Below are positions 16,115 through 26,480 of a stretch of DNA of 64,000 nt, in pieces. Source of the DNA: Brachybacterium tyrofermentans (lineage in GTDB: Bacteria > Actinomycetota > Actinomycetes > Actinomycetales > Dermabacteraceae); contig NZ_JABUXW010000002.1 of the NCBI RefSeq assembly GCF_014897585.1, forward strand, positions 124,001 through 188,000, read 5' to 3'. Under the pieces are notes generated by a model. The model was not told where the DNA came from. It made no database searches and saw only the letters and a program-made list of their open reading frames with translations. The position numbers were made by a program, and so were the translations under genes. Position 1 is the stretch's first letter. Every line of letters starts with the position of its first letter.

Positions 16115-17089
16115 TCACTCCTTCGCCGCTCTCTTCGCCGCCTCCTTCGCGAGCACCTTCGCCCGATCCCTCTTTGCTCGAAGGCACCCTTCGCGCTTCT
16201 CGAGCTCCTGTGCGCGGCGCTGCGTGGCCTGACGCAGCGCGATGATCGACACCAGTTCGTTCTCGGCCTCCACGAGGGCTGCGGCCGCCGGGCCTGCGGG
16301 CTCCGTCGGCGGGGACGGCGCACTCGCGCCCTCGCCCCCTTCGAAGGCCCGCTCTATACCGGGCATAAGCAGCGAGAGCGCGACCTCCACATCGTCGTCT
16401 CCACCGGTCGAGTCCGATCCCGTCGCCGGGTCCTCGAAATAGGCTCCGGAGTCGATGAGGTCCCGGGCATCCGGGAAGTGTCCCTCGGCGACGATCTCGC
16501 GAAGCAGCTGCTGGGCAGCCTCGCCGCCGCCCTCCTGCTCCACGTTCATCTCGCGACTCATCGACGCGAAGCCGCGCGCATTGACCGCCAGCAGCATCAG
16601 CACGCCCAGCTTGTCCTCCGCGGTGCCCGGGAGCGTGCGCATGGCGCGCATCCCGGCATCGACCGCGCGCACCTGGCCCGGCATGAGCATGGTCTCACTC
16701 GCCAGGGGGATGTCGAGCGCCCAGGGATGACGCCGATAGGCCTCCATGATCGTGCGCGTCCACTGCTCGAGCCCGGCGCGCCAGTCCTCGTCGTCGATCA
16801 CCCACCCCTTGTCGCCGATGGCTGCATCGAGCATCAGAACGTGCAGGTCGTCCTTCGAGGAGACGTACCGGTACAGCGCCATGGTCGTGAAGTCGAAGAC
16901 TCGCGCCACTCGCTGCATGGTCACTGCAGTCAGACCCTCGCTGTCCGCGATCTCGATCGCGGCGTCCACGATCCGCTCGTGACTCAACTCCCGCTTGGGG
17001 CCGCGCTGCGGAGCGGCCGCGACACCCCACGCCATGGCCACCAGCCTGGAGACGCCCTCGTCACCCTGACACTGCTGCCGCCGCGTCAC
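16115..17089 (-). CDS. TetR family transcriptional regulator with basic C-terminal tail
   Basis: A 324-residue regulator. The helix-turn-helix domain is at about residues 35-85 (HERIVDAAIEIADSEGLTAVTMQRVARVFDFTTMALYRYVSSKDDL); the middle matches the TetR C-terminal domain often linked to ABC or multidrug exporters (EDWRAGLEQWTRTIMEAYRRHPW, GFASMSREM). Unusually it ends in a 55-residue helical tail rich in Ala, Arg and Lys (RRAQELEKREGCLRAKRDRAK...). GTG 17089 is chosen because GGAGG lies six bases upstream. It is divergent from the ABC exporter and presumably represses it and itself. Confidence 0.85.
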   Translation of the reverse strand: MTRRQQCQGDEGVSRLVAMAWGVAAAPQRGPKRELSHERIVDAAIEIADSEGLTAVTMQRVARVFDFTTMALYRYVSSKDDLHVLMLDAAIGDKGWVIDDEDWRAGLEQWTRTIMEAYRRHPWALDIPLASETMLMPGQVRAVDAGMRAMRTLPGTAEDKLGVLMLLAVNARGFASMSREMNVEQEGGGEAAQQLLREIVAEGHFPDARDLIDSGAYFEDPATGSDSTGGDDDVEVALSLLMPGIERAFEGGEGASAPSPPTEPAGPAAAALVEAENELVSIIALRQATQRRAQELEKREGCLRAKRDRAKVLAKEAAKRAAKE

Positions 17090-17186
17090 GCGCCACCTCC
17101 TGGTCACTCCTGACACGCACCCCCTCGAGCCGCGCCGCCGTACACCCCGACAGCGTACGCCACACACAGTTCCTTCCGAAGCGCCC

Positions 17187-17215
17187 TTGCCGACCCACTG
17201 CGTGCAATGCATACT
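17187..17215 (+). promoter_or_regulatory. Promoter of the ABC exporter operon
   Basis: TTGCCG (-35) and CATACT (-10) are 17 bases apart, about 60 bases before the ATP-binding protein start. Confidence 0.5.
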
Positions 17216-17230
17216 GTTTATTGTGCATAC
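17208..17230. promoter_or_regulatory. Candidate TetR operator: TGCATAC direct repeats
   Basis: Two TGCATAC copies (17208-17214 and 17224-17230), 16 bp apart, overlap the -10 box and transcription start of the exporter promoter in the TetR/ABC divergent region. The AT-rich sequence stands out from its surroundings. Confidence 0.4.
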
Positions 17231-17274
17231 AGAAGCACGCGCATCGAGTCCCCGACGAACGGAATGGAACGCCC

Positions 17275-18144
17275 ATGAACGGCACCCTCGAGATCTCCGG
17301 ACTCTCCAAGTCATACCGGGAGCCCGTCCTGGACCACCTCGACCTCACGATCGACGGCGGGGTGTTCGCCCTGCTCGGTCCCAACGGCGCCGGGAAGACC
17401 ACACTGGTCTCGATCCTCACCACCCTGGTGCGGCCGGACTCCGGGTGCGCCCGCATCGGGGGCGTCGACATCCTGGCCTCACCGCGCGAAGCACGCCGGC
17501 TCTTCGCCGCCACCGGACAGGAGACCACCCTGGACGACCTCCTCACGGGCCGCGAGAACCTCGTGATGCTCGGGAGGCTGCTGGGACTGGGCCGGGGCGC
17601 GTCGCGGCGCGCCGAGGCTCTGCTCGAGCAGTTCGACCTCGCACCCGCGGGGCGTCGACCGGTCGCCACATACTCCGGCGGCATGCGGCGGCGACTCGAT
17701 CTCGCCGCCTCCCTCCTCACCCGGCCCGCCGTGCTCTTCCTCGACGAGCCCACCACCGGGCTCGACCCTGTGAGCAGGAACCGGGTCTGGGACGACGTCC
17801 GAGCCCTGGCCGCGACGGGAACGACGGTCTTCCTCACCACCCAGACGCTGGACGAGGCAGAGTCCCTCGCTGACCGCATCGCCGTCCTGCGGGCCGGACG
17901 GCTGGTCGCCGACGGCACCGCTGAGGAGCTCATCGCCGCCGTGGGCGGTCAGAGACTGTCACTGCTCGATTCCGAGGGGATCGAGGTGCGCGGGATCGAC
18001 ACCGACGGCACCGCTGCCTCCCTGGCCCGCGCCCTGTCCTCTCTGCACGCGCACGAGGAGGAACTGCACGTCGCTCTGCGCTCCCCCAGCCTGGACGACG
18101 CCTTCATCGCCCTGACCCAGACCCACCAGGAGGTGGCACCATGA
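17275..18144 (+). CDS. ABC transporter ATP-binding protein (DrrA-like)
   Basis: A 289-residue ATPase of an ABC-2 drug-export type system. Walker A is LLGPNGAGKTT, Q-loop region ATGQETTLDDLLTGRENL, signature YSGGMRRRLD, Walker B VLFLDEPTTGLDP and switch region TTQTLDEAE. A C-terminal extension of about 75 residues follows the nucleotide-binding domain, as in DrrA proteins. The permease gene overlaps by four bases (ATGA), so both proteins probably assemble as an A2B2 exporter. The divergent TetR gene suggests substrate-inducible control. Confidence 0.93.
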   Translation: MNGTLEISGLSKSYREPVLDHLDLTIDGGVFALLGPNGAGKTTLVSILTTLVRPDSGCARIGGVDILASPREARRLFAATGQETTLDDLLTGRENLVMLGRLLGLGRGASRRAEALLEQFDLAPAGRRPVATYSGGMRRRLDLAASLLTRPAVLFLDEPTTGLDPVSRNRVWDDVRALAATGTTVFLTTQTLDEAESLADRIAVLRAGRLVADGTAEELIAAVGGQRLSLLDSEGIEVRGIDTDGTAASLARALSSLHAHEEELHVALRSPSLDDAFIALTQTHQEVAP

Positions 18145-18932
18145 CCTCTCTCGCTCCCAGCCGACCCAGCTCCGCACACGGTGTGGGGCCGTGGCGCTCC
18201 AGCGGCGTCTTCATCGGCCGCAGCCTGCGCCACAGCCTCCGCGACGGCGAGGGGATGCTCATGGCCGTCGCCCTGCCGGTGATGATGCTGCTGCTGTTCA
18301 CCTATGTCTTCGGCGGCGCGATCATCGCCGACGGCTACGTGGATTTCGTCGTGCCCGGCGTGATCCTCACCTGCGCCGGTTTCGGCGCAGCCTCGGTGGC
18401 CATCTCCGTGAACCGGGACATCACCCTCGGCGCCATGCGCCGATTCCGGACCCTGCCGATCATCTCCGCGACGGTGCTGGCAGGCCATGTCGTCGCCAGC
18501 GTCCTGCGGAACCTCGTGGCGACGATGATCGTGATCCTCGTGGCTCTCGCGATCGGGTTCCGCCCCTCCGCCACCGTTCTGGAGTGGTTCGCCGCCCTGG
18601 GACTCGTGGCGGTGTGGATCCTCGCCATCACCGCCTTGTTCGCGTGCATCGGCCTGGCCTCGGGGAGCGTGGAGGCGGCCAACGGCTATGGGTTCATCCT
18701 GCTGTTCCTTCCCTATCTCTCCAGCGCCTTCGTGCCGATCGGGACCATGCCGAGCTGGCTGCAGCCCATCGCGACCCACCAGCCGATGGGCCCGTTGGTG
18801 GAGGCCATCCGCGCCTTGCTGACCGGTGTCGGCGAGGCACCCGTCCTGGCCTCCCTGGCGTGGAGCTGCGGGATCATCGCGCTGTCGATGGTGCTGATCG
18901 CGCTCGCCCTGCCCCGCAGCAAGGACCGTTGA
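18141..18932 (+). CDS. ABC-2 type permease (DrrB-like)
   Basis: A 263-residue integral membrane protein with six predicted hydrophobic segments (starting VALPVMMLLLFTYVFGGAI, then VVPGVILTCAGFGAASVAI). It contains the DrrB-like MRRFRTLPI coupling segment and the conserved FLPYLSSAFVPIGTMPSWLQPIATHQPM loop. Start ATG 18141 overlaps the ATPase stop. Forms the exporter with the preceding ATPase. Substrate unknown. Confidence 0.9.
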   Translation: MTSLAPSRPSSAHGVGPWRSSGVFIGRSLRHSLRDGEGMLMAVALPVMMLLLFTYVFGGAIIADGYVDFVVPGVILTCAGFGAASVAISVNRDITLGAMRRFRTLPIISATVLAGHVVASVLRNLVATMIVILVALAIGFRPSATVLEWFAALGLVAVWILAITALFACIGLASGSVEAANGYGFILLFLPYLSSAFVPIGTMPSWLQPIATHQPMGPLVEAIRALLTGVGEAPVLASLAWSCGIIALSMVLIALALPRSKDR

Positions 18933-18960
18933 GCCCTCGGGCCGCGCAGCCCCCGCACGC

Positions 18961-18999
18961 CGACGGCGGGCGCACCCTCGAAGGGTGCGCCCGCCGTCG
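18961..18999. terminator. Bidirectional terminator hairpin (permease/ilvC)
   Basis: A perfect 18-bp inverted repeat with a 3-base loop between the convergent permease and ilvC genes. Confidence 0.8.
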
Positions 19000-19016
19000 C
19001 GGTGAGGAAGGGTGGA

Positions 19017-20192
<1,176 letters not shown>

Positions 20193-20780
20193 TCAGCTCA
20201 GCAGGCTGCGATCGGTGATCGCTCGCCCGCCGCGTCCGATCGCGACGGCCCCGGACTTGACGATCTCGCGCACCCCGAAGGACTCGAGCATGCCCAGCAG
20301 CGCGCTGAGCTTGTCCTGGGTGCCGGTGGCCTCGATGGTCACCGAGTCGGCGGCCGCATCGACCACCTTCGCGCGGAACATCTGGACGATCTCCAGCACC
20401 GAGGTGCGCGTGGCGTTGTCGGCCGTCACCTTGATGAGGATGAGCTCGCGCTGGACGGTCTGCCGCGCGTCGAGCTGGACGATCTTGAGGACGTTCACCA
20501 GCTTGTTGAGCTGCTTGGTGATCTGCTCGAGCCGACGCTGATCCACGTCGACCACCACGGTGATCCGGGAGATCTCGGGGTGCTCGGTCGGTCCGACCGC
20601 GAGGGAGGAGATGTTGTACCCGCGGCGCGAGAACAGTGCGGAGACGCGGGTGAGCACGCCGGGCTTGTTCTCGACGAGGACCGAGAGGGTCTGGCTGTCG
20701 GGCGTCATGACGTAGCCCGCCGTGGTCGATGCGGGCGCCGCGGGCGATGCCGTGGTCTGGTTCGTGAAGTTCGTGCTCAT
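20193..20780 (-). CDS. ilvN: Acetolactate synthase small subunit
   Basis: A 195-residue regulatory subunit. The ACT domain (LSVLVENKPGVLTRVSALFSRRGYNI) binds valine for feedback control, and the C-terminal domain (REIVKSGAVAIGRGG) activates the catalytic subunit. An N-terminal Ser/Thr/Ala/Pro-rich stretch of about 25 residues precedes the ACT domain. Its ATG follows the ilvB stop by two bases. Confidence 0.95.
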   Translation of the reverse strand: MSTNFTNQTTASPAAPASTTAGYVMTPDSQTLSVLVENKPGVLTRVSALFSRRGYNISSLAVGPTEHPEISRITVVVDVDQRRLEQITKQLNKLVNVLKIVQLDARQTVQRELILIKVTADNATRTSVLEIVQMFRAKVVDAAADSVTIEATGTQDKLSALLGMLESFGVREIVKSGAVAIGRGGRAITDRSLLS

Positions 20781-20782
20781 GA

Positions 20783-22540
20783 TCAGATGTCCCTCTCCCA
20801 CTCGGGGCTCATGCCCTGCGCGATCTGGATCTCGTCGTTGGAGACGCCCGAGGGCACCATCGGCCACACCATCGCGTCGGCGCTCACGGTGAAGTCGACG
20901 ATCACGGGCCGGTCGTTGATCTCCATCGCCTGCGCGATGGTGGCGTCGATGTCCTCGTCCCGCTCGCAGCGCAGGCCGACCGCGCCGTAGGCGTCGGCGA
21001 GCTTGACGAAGTCGGGGACGCGCCGGGTGCCGTGCCCCGTGTTGAGGTCGGTGTTGGAGTAGCGCTTGTCGTAGAACAGGTTCTGCCACTGGCGCACCAT
21101 GCCGAGGCTGGAGTTGTTGATGATCGCGACCTTGATCGGGATGTCGTTGATGACGCAGGTGGCGAGCTCCTGGTTCGTCATCTGGAAGCAGCCGTCACCG
21201 TCGATGGACCACACCACCTTGTCGGGCCGGCCCACCTTGGCGCCCATCGCCGCGGGCACCGAGTAGCCCATCGTGCCGAGGCCGCCGGAGTTGATCCAGC
21301 TGCAGGGCTCCTCGTACTGGATGAACTGGCTGGACCACATCTGGTGCTGGCCCACGCCTGCCACGAAGATCGACTCGGGGCCGGAGATGGCGCCGATCCG
21401 GGAGATGACCTTCTGCGGGGCCGTGAAGCCGTCCTCGGTCTCGGTCCACCCCAGGGGGTAGTTCTCGCGGAGCATCGTGAGCGTGCTCCACCAGGCCTGG
21501 TAGTCGCGGGGGTCCTCGACGGAGAGACGCTCGCGCAGCTCGGCGGTCAGGGCGCGGGCCACGTCGGCGGCCTGACCAACGATCGGGACGTCCGCATCGC
21601 GGTTTTTGGAGATCTCCGCGGGATCGATGTCCGCGTGGACCACCTTCGCGCTGGGCGCGAAGGACTCCAGGACACCGGTCACGCGGTCGTCGAACCGTGC
21701 GCCGATGTTCACGATGAGGTCCGAGCGCTGCAGCGCGGAGACCGCCGAGACGGTGCCGTGCATGCCCGGCATCCCGAGATGGCTGGGGTGCGAATCGGGC
21801 AGCGCACCGCGCGCCATGAGAGTGGTCACGAAGGGTGCCCCGGAGAGATCGATGAGCTCGCCGACCTCCTGGCTCGCCCGGCCGCGCAGCACGCCGCCGC
21901 CGAGCAGGAACACGGGGCGCTTGGCCTCCAGCAGGAGGGAGATCGCCTCGCGGATCTGCTTGCTGTGCGGGCGCGGGTCCGGACGGTAGCCGGGCAGGTC
22001 CAGCCCCTCGGGCCAGACGAACTGCATCATCCCCTGCTGGGCGTCCTTCGTGACGTCCACGAGGACGGCGCCCGGGCGGCCGGTCGAGGCGATGTGGAAG
22101 GCCTGCTTGATGACCTTGGGGATCTCGTCGGCGTCCGAGACCAGGAAGTTGTGCTTGGTCACCGGCATCGTCATGCCGACGATGTCCGCCTCCTGGAAGG
22201 CGTCGGTGCCGATGAACTGGGAGCCGACCTGACCGGTGATCGCGACCAACGGGATGGAGTCCATCTGGGCGTCGGCGATCGCGGTGATGAGGTTGGTGGC
22301 ACCGGGACCGGAGGTGGCGAGGCACACGCCGACCTTGCCGGTGGCGTGGGCGTAGCCGCTCGCGGCGTGTCCCGCGCCCTGCTCATGGCGCACCAGGATG
22401 TGCCGAATGTCCTCGGCATCCATCAGGGGGTCATAGGTGGGCAGGATGCAACCGCCGGGAAGGCCGAAGACGACCTCGGCCCCGGCGTGCTTGAGGGACT
22501 CGACCAGCGCCTGAGCGCCGGTCATCTGCTGTCCGTTCAT
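20783..22540 (-). CDS. ilvB: Acetolactate synthase large subunit
   Basis: A 585-residue thiamine-diphosphate- and FAD-dependent catalytic subunit making acetolactate or acetohydroxybutyrate. Motifs: [13 protein letters not shown], the catalytic glutamate in [32 protein letters not shown], and the ThDP motif [15 protein letters not shown]...[11 protein letters not shown] 22540 has AAGGAG five bases upstream; the longer frame to 22750 runs through the attenuator and is rejected. The 5' leader encodes a branched-chain-rich peptide and a terminator. Confidence 0.96.
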   Translation of the reverse strand: MNGQQMTGAQALVESLKHAGAEVVFGLPGGCILPTYDPLMDAEDIRHILVRHEQGAGHAASGYAHATGKVGVCLATSGPGATNLITAIADAQMDSIPLVAITGQVGSQFIGTDAFQEADIVGMTMPVTKHNFLVSDADEIPKVIKQAFHIASTGRPGAVLVDVTKDAQQGMMQFVWPEGLDLPGYRPDPRPHSKQIREAISLLLEAKRPVFLLGGGVLRGRASQEVGELIDLSGAPFVTTLMARGALPDSHPSHLGMPGMHGTVSAVSALQRSDLIVNIGARFDDRVTGVLESFAPSAKVVHADIDPAEISKNRDADVPIVGQAADVARALTAELRERLSVEDPRDYQAWWSTLTMLRENYPLGWTETEDGFTAPQKVISRIGAISGPESIFVAGVGQHQMWSSQFIQYEEPCSWINSGGLGTMGYSVPAAMGAKVGRPDKVVWSIDGDGCFQMTNQELATCVINDIPIKVAIINNSSLGMVRQWQNLFYDKRYSNTDLNTGHGTRRVPDFVKLADAYGAVGLRCERDEDIDATIAQAMEINDRPVIVDFTVSADAMVWPMVPSGVSNDEIQIAQGMSPEWERDI

Positions 22541-22641
22541 CGGAACTCCTTCGTCGTCTCGGACGGTGGGCAAGGCGGTGAACTGCTGCAGGCGGGCCAC
22601 GGTCCCTCCCCGGTTGCTCCGCTCCCGGGGACCGGGACACG

Positions 22642-22674
22642 AAAAAGCCCCTCCGCCTGGGGCTAGGGAGGGGC
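22642..22674 (-). terminator. ilvB attenuator terminator
   Basis: GCCCCTCC and GGAGGGGC form an 8-bp stem around a 12-base loop, followed on the transcript by five Us (22646-22642). It sits between the leader peptide and ilvB. GGGGC and GCCCC segments in the loop and stem can pair alternatively, as expected of an antiterminator switch. Confidence 0.82.
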
Positions 22675-22704
22675 GCGGTTGACGTCTCGAGGAAACGAAC
22701 GGGG

Positions 22705-22743
22705 TCAGCCGCGCTCGGTAACTACGAGAAGAATCGTCTGCAT
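22705..22743 (-). CDS. ilvB leader peptide [12 protein letters not shown]
   Basis: A 12-codon reading frame, ATG at 22743 to TGA at 22705, with five consecutive branched-chain codons ATT CTT CTC GTA GTT (Ile-Leu-Leu-Val-Val). Four of them end in A or T and are unusual for this GC-rich genome, which should increase sensitivity to charged-tRNA supply. A terminator follows 31 bases later and ilvB after that. This is the classical layout of amino-acid attenuation, known for ilvBNC in Corynebacterium glutamicum. A TAGTGT -10 seven bases before the ATG implies a leaderless start. Confidence 0.85.
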   Translation of the reverse strand: MQTILLVVTERG

Positions 22744-22750
22744 GCCCCAC

Positions 22751-22756
22751 ACACTA
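22751..22756 (-). promoter_or_regulatory. -10 element of the ilvB operon promoter (leaderless leader peptide)
   Basis: TAGTGT ends seven bases before the leader-peptide ATG, so transcription should start at or next to it. A weak TGGCCT -35 lies 18 bases further upstream. Confidence 0.5.
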
Positions 22757-22873
22757 GGGCCTCCGATGGGATGCAGGCCACCCGTCCGGATCGCGAGACG
22801 ATCCGTCCACCGGCGAGGGCGGCCCGGAGATCCGTCCTGTCACGGGGCGTCACATCAGGCCCAAGGAATTGTA

Positions 22874-24676
22874 ATGAGCGCCATAAGCATGCATGCTCGC
22901 CCTATGTCGCGTATCGAGATCGTCGAGACCGCCGAGGTCGCAGAATCCACCGGGACCGCCGAGGGAGCGTCCCGCGCACCGGCCGCTCCCCCGCGGGCTC
23001 GTCCCTCGCGCTCGGGGAAGCCGCAGGGCCAGTGGAAGGTGGACGGCACCACCCCGCTCAACGCGAACGAGGAGCTCAAGGCCGCCGACAACGGCCTCAA
23101 CGTCCGCGAGCGCATCGAGCAGATCTACGCCCCCGGCGGGTTCGACTCGATACCGGACGGCGATCTCCACGGTCGCTTCCGCTGGTGGGGCCTGTACACG
23201 CAGCGCAAGCCCGGCATCGACGGAGGGCGCACCGCGCAGCTCGAACCCCATGAGCTCGAGGACCGCTACTTCATGATGCGCGTCCGCACCGACGGCGCCG
23301 CCCTCGACCCGAAGGCGCTCCGCGTGCTCGGCGGCATCTCCGCCGACTTCGCGCGCGGCTCGGCGGACGTGACCGACCGGCAGAACATCCAGTACCACTG
23401 GATCGGGATCGAGGACGTCCCCGAGATCTGGCGCCGCCTGGCCGCTGTCGGCCTCGAGACCACGACGGCCTGCGGCGACACCCCGCGCGGCTTCCTCGGC
23501 AGCCCGGTGGCGGGGATCGCGGCCGACGAGATCATCGACCCTTCCCCGGTGATCGCCGAGATCAAGCGCCGCTATCTCGGCGACCCCGAGCTGGCCAACC
23601 TTCCTCGCAAGTTCAAGACCGCCATCACCGGCCACCCGAGCCAGGACGTGGTCCACGAGATCAACGACATCTCCCTCGTGGGCGTCGTCCACCCCGAGCA
23701 CGGTCCGGGCTACGACCTGTGGGTGGGCGGAGCCCTGTCGACCACGCCCCGCCTGGCCGAACGGCTGGGCGCCTTCGTCCGCGAGGAGGAGGCGAGCGAT
23801 GTCTGGCACGGGGTGGTCCGGATCTTCCGCGACTACGGCTACCGCCGGCTACGGAACAAGGCCCGGCTGAAGTTCCTTCTCGCCGCCTGGGGCCCCGAGA
23901 AGTTCCGCGAGGTGCTCGAGACGGAGTACCTCGGGCATCCCCTGGCCGACGGGCCCGCCCCGGGCGCCCCCACCGGTCCGGCCGATCATGTGGGCGTCCA
24001 CCTCCAGAAGGACGGACGGTCCTACGTCGGGGCGACCACCACGGTGGGACGGGTCGGAGGCGGACTGCTGACCGCGCTCGCGGACCTCGTCGAGGCCGTC
24101 GGCGCCGAGTCCGTGCGGCTGACCCCCTTCCAGAGCCTCGTGGTGCTCGGCGTCCCCACCGACCGGGTCGAGGACCTGCAGGCCGGTCTCGAGGAGCTCG
24201 GCCTCAGCACCCGTCCCAGCCCCTTCCGCCGATCGACCATGGCCTGCACCGGGCTCGAGTTCTGCAAGCTGGCGATCGTCGACACCAAGGACACCGCCGC
24301 CCGCACCATCTCCGTCCTGGAGGAGCGGCTGAGCGACCTCACGCCGCAGCTGGAGGAGTCGATCAGCCTGCATGTGAACGGGTGCCCGAACTCCTGCGCC
24401 CGGATCCAGACCGCGGACATCGGCCTGAAGGGACAGATCATCACCACCGCGGAGGGCGAGCAGCTGCCCGGGTTCCAGGTGCACCTCGGAGGATCGCTCG
24501 CCGCCGCAGGCCTCGAGCAGCCACAGCTGGGCCGCACCCTGCGCCAGCACAAGGTCGCCGCCCGCGACCTCCCCGACTACGTCGAACGCGTCGTCCGACG
24601 CTTCGTCGGATCCCGAGCCCCCGGCGAGTCCTTCGCCGTGTGGGCGCACCGTGCCGAGGACGAGGAGCTGCGATGA
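22874..24676 (+). CDS. Ferredoxin-dependent sulfite/nitrite reductase
   Basis: A 600-residue siroheme and [4Fe-4S] reductase; given the sulfate genes downstream it most likely reduces sulfite to sulfide. Two ferritin-like half-domain repeats are visible, with DVTDRQNIQYHWIGIEDVPEIW in the first, and cluster ligands in the second: C458-x5-C464 (MACTGLEFC) and C504-x3-C508 (NGCPNSC). Residues 1-50 are Ala/Thr/Pro-rich and probably unstructured. AAGGA lies six bases before ATG 22874; an ATG at 22904 is an alternative. Mycobacterial Sir (formerly NirA) is the closest named relative by recollection. First gene of the sulfate operon. Confidence 0.92.
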   Translation: MSAISMHARPMSRIEIVETAEVAESTGTAEGASRAPAAPPRARPSRSGKPQGQWKVDGTTPLNANEELKAADNGLNVRERIEQIYAPGGFDSIPDGDLHGRFRWWGLYTQRKPGIDGGRTAQLEPHELEDRYFMMRVRTDGAALDPKALRVLGGISADFARGSADVTDRQNIQYHWIGIEDVPEIWRRLAAVGLETTTACGDTPRGFLGSPVAGIAADEIIDPSPVIAEIKRRYLGDPELANLPRKFKTAITGHPSQDVVHEINDISLVGVVHPEHGPGYDLWVGGALSTTPRLAERLGAFVREEEASDVWHGVVRIFRDYGYRRLRNKARLKFLLAAWGPEKFREVLETEYLGHPLADGPAPGAPTGPADHVGVHLQKDGRSYVGATTTVGRVGGGLLTALADLVEAVGAESVRLTPFQSLVVLGVPTDRVEDLQAGLEELGLSTRPSPFRRSTMACTGLEFCKLAIVDTKDTAARTISVLEERLSDLTPQLEESISLHVNGCPNSCARIQTADIGLKGQIITTAEGEQLPGFQVHLGGSLAAAGLEQPQLGRTLRQHKVAARDLPDYVERVVRRFVGSRAPGESFAVWAHRAEDEELR

Positions 24677-25530
24677 GCACGACGGAGAGCACGACGACCA
24701 CCACGCCCGACCGGGTGGAGCGCACCGCCCGCCTGCGCGCCCTCGTCGAGGAGGCCTCGCAGCACTTCTCGGCGCTCGAGGACGAGCTCGGCCCCGGTCA
24801 GCTCGCCGAGGCCGTCAGCGCCTGGGCGGCGCAGACCTTCGGGCGCGACCTCGCCGTGGCCTGCAGCATGGCCGATGCCGTGCTGCCCCACGTCGTCGCC
24901 CAGCACCTCCCGGGCGTCGACGTGCTGTTCCTCGAGACCGGCTACCACTTCCCCGAGACGCTCGAGACCCGCGATCGTGTGGCCCGCGAGCTCGACGTCA
25001 CGGTGGTCGACGTGCTCCCCCTGGCCACGGTGGCCGAGCAGGACTCCTCGCTCGGCCCCCGGCTCCACGACCGCGACCCCGCCGCCTGCTGCGCGCTGCG
25101 GAAGGTGGACCCGCTGCGCAGGGCCCTGTCCGGCTACGACGCCTGGGTCACCGGAGTGCGGCGGGAGGAAGGCCCCACCCGCGCGCACACTCCCCTGATC
25201 ACCTATGACGAGTCCTTCGACCTGGTGAAGATCAACCCGCTGGTCACGTGGTCCTTCGGACAGCTCATGGGCTATTCCCACGACCACGGCCTGCCCGAGA
25301 ACCCCTTGCTCGAGCAGGGGTTCCCGAGCATCGGCTGCGCACCCTGCACGCGCGCCGTCGCGCCCGGCGAGGACCCGCGCGCCGGGCGCTGGGCGAATTC
25401 CGCCAAGACCGAGTGCGGCCTGCACCCCTCCGGCGACGCACCGGCCGACGACGATGCCTCCACGGACACCCCGTCAGCCGTCACCCCTCTGTCCCTCCTC
25501 ACCGTCGACACCGCCCAGGAGACACGATGA
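24673..25530 (+). CDS. cysH: Adenylyl-sulfate (APS) reductase, thioredoxin-dependent
   Basis: A 285-residue reductase converting APS to sulfite and AMP. The [4Fe-4S] ligands C139-C140 (AACCALRKV) and C222-x2-C225 (IGCAPCTRA) mark the APS form, as opposed to the cluster-less PAPS reductase. The catalytic cysteine is in KTECGLH near the C-terminus. A 30-residue acidic Ala/Thr/Pro tail follows. Overlaps the sulfite reductase stop by four bases and cysD by four bases. Confidence 0.94.
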   Translation: MSTTESTTTTTPDRVERTARLRALVEEASQHFSALEDELGPGQLAEAVSAWAAQTFGRDLAVACSMADAVLPHVVAQHLPGVDVLFLETGYHFPETLETRDRVARELDVTVVDVLPLATVAEQDSSLGPRLHDRDPAACCALRKVDPLRRALSGYDAWVTGVRREEGPTRAHTPLITYDESFDLVKINPLVTWSFGQLMGYSHDHGLPENPLLEQGFPSIGCAPCTRAVAPGEDPRAGRWANSAKTECGLHPSGDAPADDDASTDTPSAVTPLSLLTVDTAQETR

Positions 25531-26480
25531 CGACCCTGATCCCGGACCCGCGGCCCGCCGTCGCGGCGACCACCCCTCCGCCCGCAGACCCGCCTGATCT
25601 GCTCGACATGCTCGAGAGCGAGGCGCTCCACATCATCCGTGAGGTGGTCGGCGAGCTCGAGCGCCCTGTGATGCTGTTCTCCGGGGGCAAGGACTCCGTG
25701 GTCATGCTGCACCTCGCGGCGAAGGCGCTCTGGCCGGCCCCGGTCCCCTTCCCGGTGCTCCACGTGGACACCGGGCACAACTTCCCGGAGGTCCTGGCGT
25801 TCCGGGACGCCGCCGTGGAGCACTACGGGGTCCAGCTCCATGTCGCCTCGGTGCAGGACTACCTCGACGACGGCCGGCTGCGCGAGCGCAGCGACGGCAC
25901 CCGCAATCCCCTGCAGACCCTTCCCCTGCTCGACGCGATCGAGGAGCATCGCTTCGACGCCGTCTTCGGCGGGGGCCGGCGCGACGAGGACAAGGCCCGC
26001 GCCAAGGAGCGCATCGTCAGCCTCCGCAACTCGTTCGGCCACTGGGATCCCAAGAACCAGCGTCCCGAGCTGTGGCACCTCTACAACACCCGCCGGCGTC
26101 CCGGGGAGCATGTGCGCGTCTTCCCGCTGTCGAACTGGACCGAGCTCGACGTGTGGCGCTACATCGCCCGCGAGGACATCGCCCTGCCGTCGCTGTACTA
26201 CGCCCACGAGCGGTCGGTCCTCGAGCGCGACGGGATGCTCCTGTCCCCCGGGGACTGGGCGGAGCTGCGCGACGGCGAGGAGCCGAGCGTGCGCACCGTC
26301 CGCTACCGGACCGTCGGCGATATGTCCTGCACCGGAGCCGTGGCCTCCACCGCCGGGGATGTCGAGGCGGTGATCGCCGAGGTCGCGGCGACCACGATCA
26401 CCGAGCGCGGCGCCACCCGCGCCGACGACCGCCTCTCCGAGGCCGCCATGGAGGACCGCAAGAAGGAGGGCTACTTCTGA
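25527..26480 (+). CDS. cysD: Sulfate adenylyltransferase subunit 2
   Basis: A 317-residue ATP pyrophosphatase-fold subunit of ATP sulfurylase. PP-loop VMLFSGGKDSVVMLHLA, VLHVDTGHNFPEVLAFRD, GGGRRDEDKARAKERI and SNWTELDVWRYI are diagnostic. It forms the CysDN complex with the next gene, making APS from sulfate and ATP. ATG overlaps the cysH stop (ATGA); its stop overlaps the cysN start (TGATG). Confidence 0.96.
   Translation: MTTLIPDPRPAVAATTPPPADPPDLLDMLESEALHIIREVVGELERPVMLFSGGKDSVVMLHLAAKALWPAPVPFPVLHVDTGHNFPEVLAFRDAAVEHYGVQLHVASVQDYLDDGRLRERSDGTRNPLQTLPLLDAIEEHRFDAVFGGGRRDEDKARAKERIVSLRNSFGHWDPKNQRPELWHLYNTRRRPGEHVRVFPLSNWTELDVWRYIAREDIALPSLYYAHERSVLERDGMLLSPGDWAELRDGEEPSVRTVRYRTVGDMSCTGAVASTAGDVEAVIAEVAATTITERGATRADDRLSEAAMEDRKKEGYF

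Noticed and set aside
22541..22750. N-terminal extension of IlvB
   Set aside because: The region holds the leader peptide and terminator in other frames, and ATG 22540 has a strong Shine-Dalgarno.
22842..22860. GTCAC direct repeats upstream of the sulfite reductase
   Set aside because: Two five-base copies ten bases apart are expected by chance often enough; no supporting promoter element.
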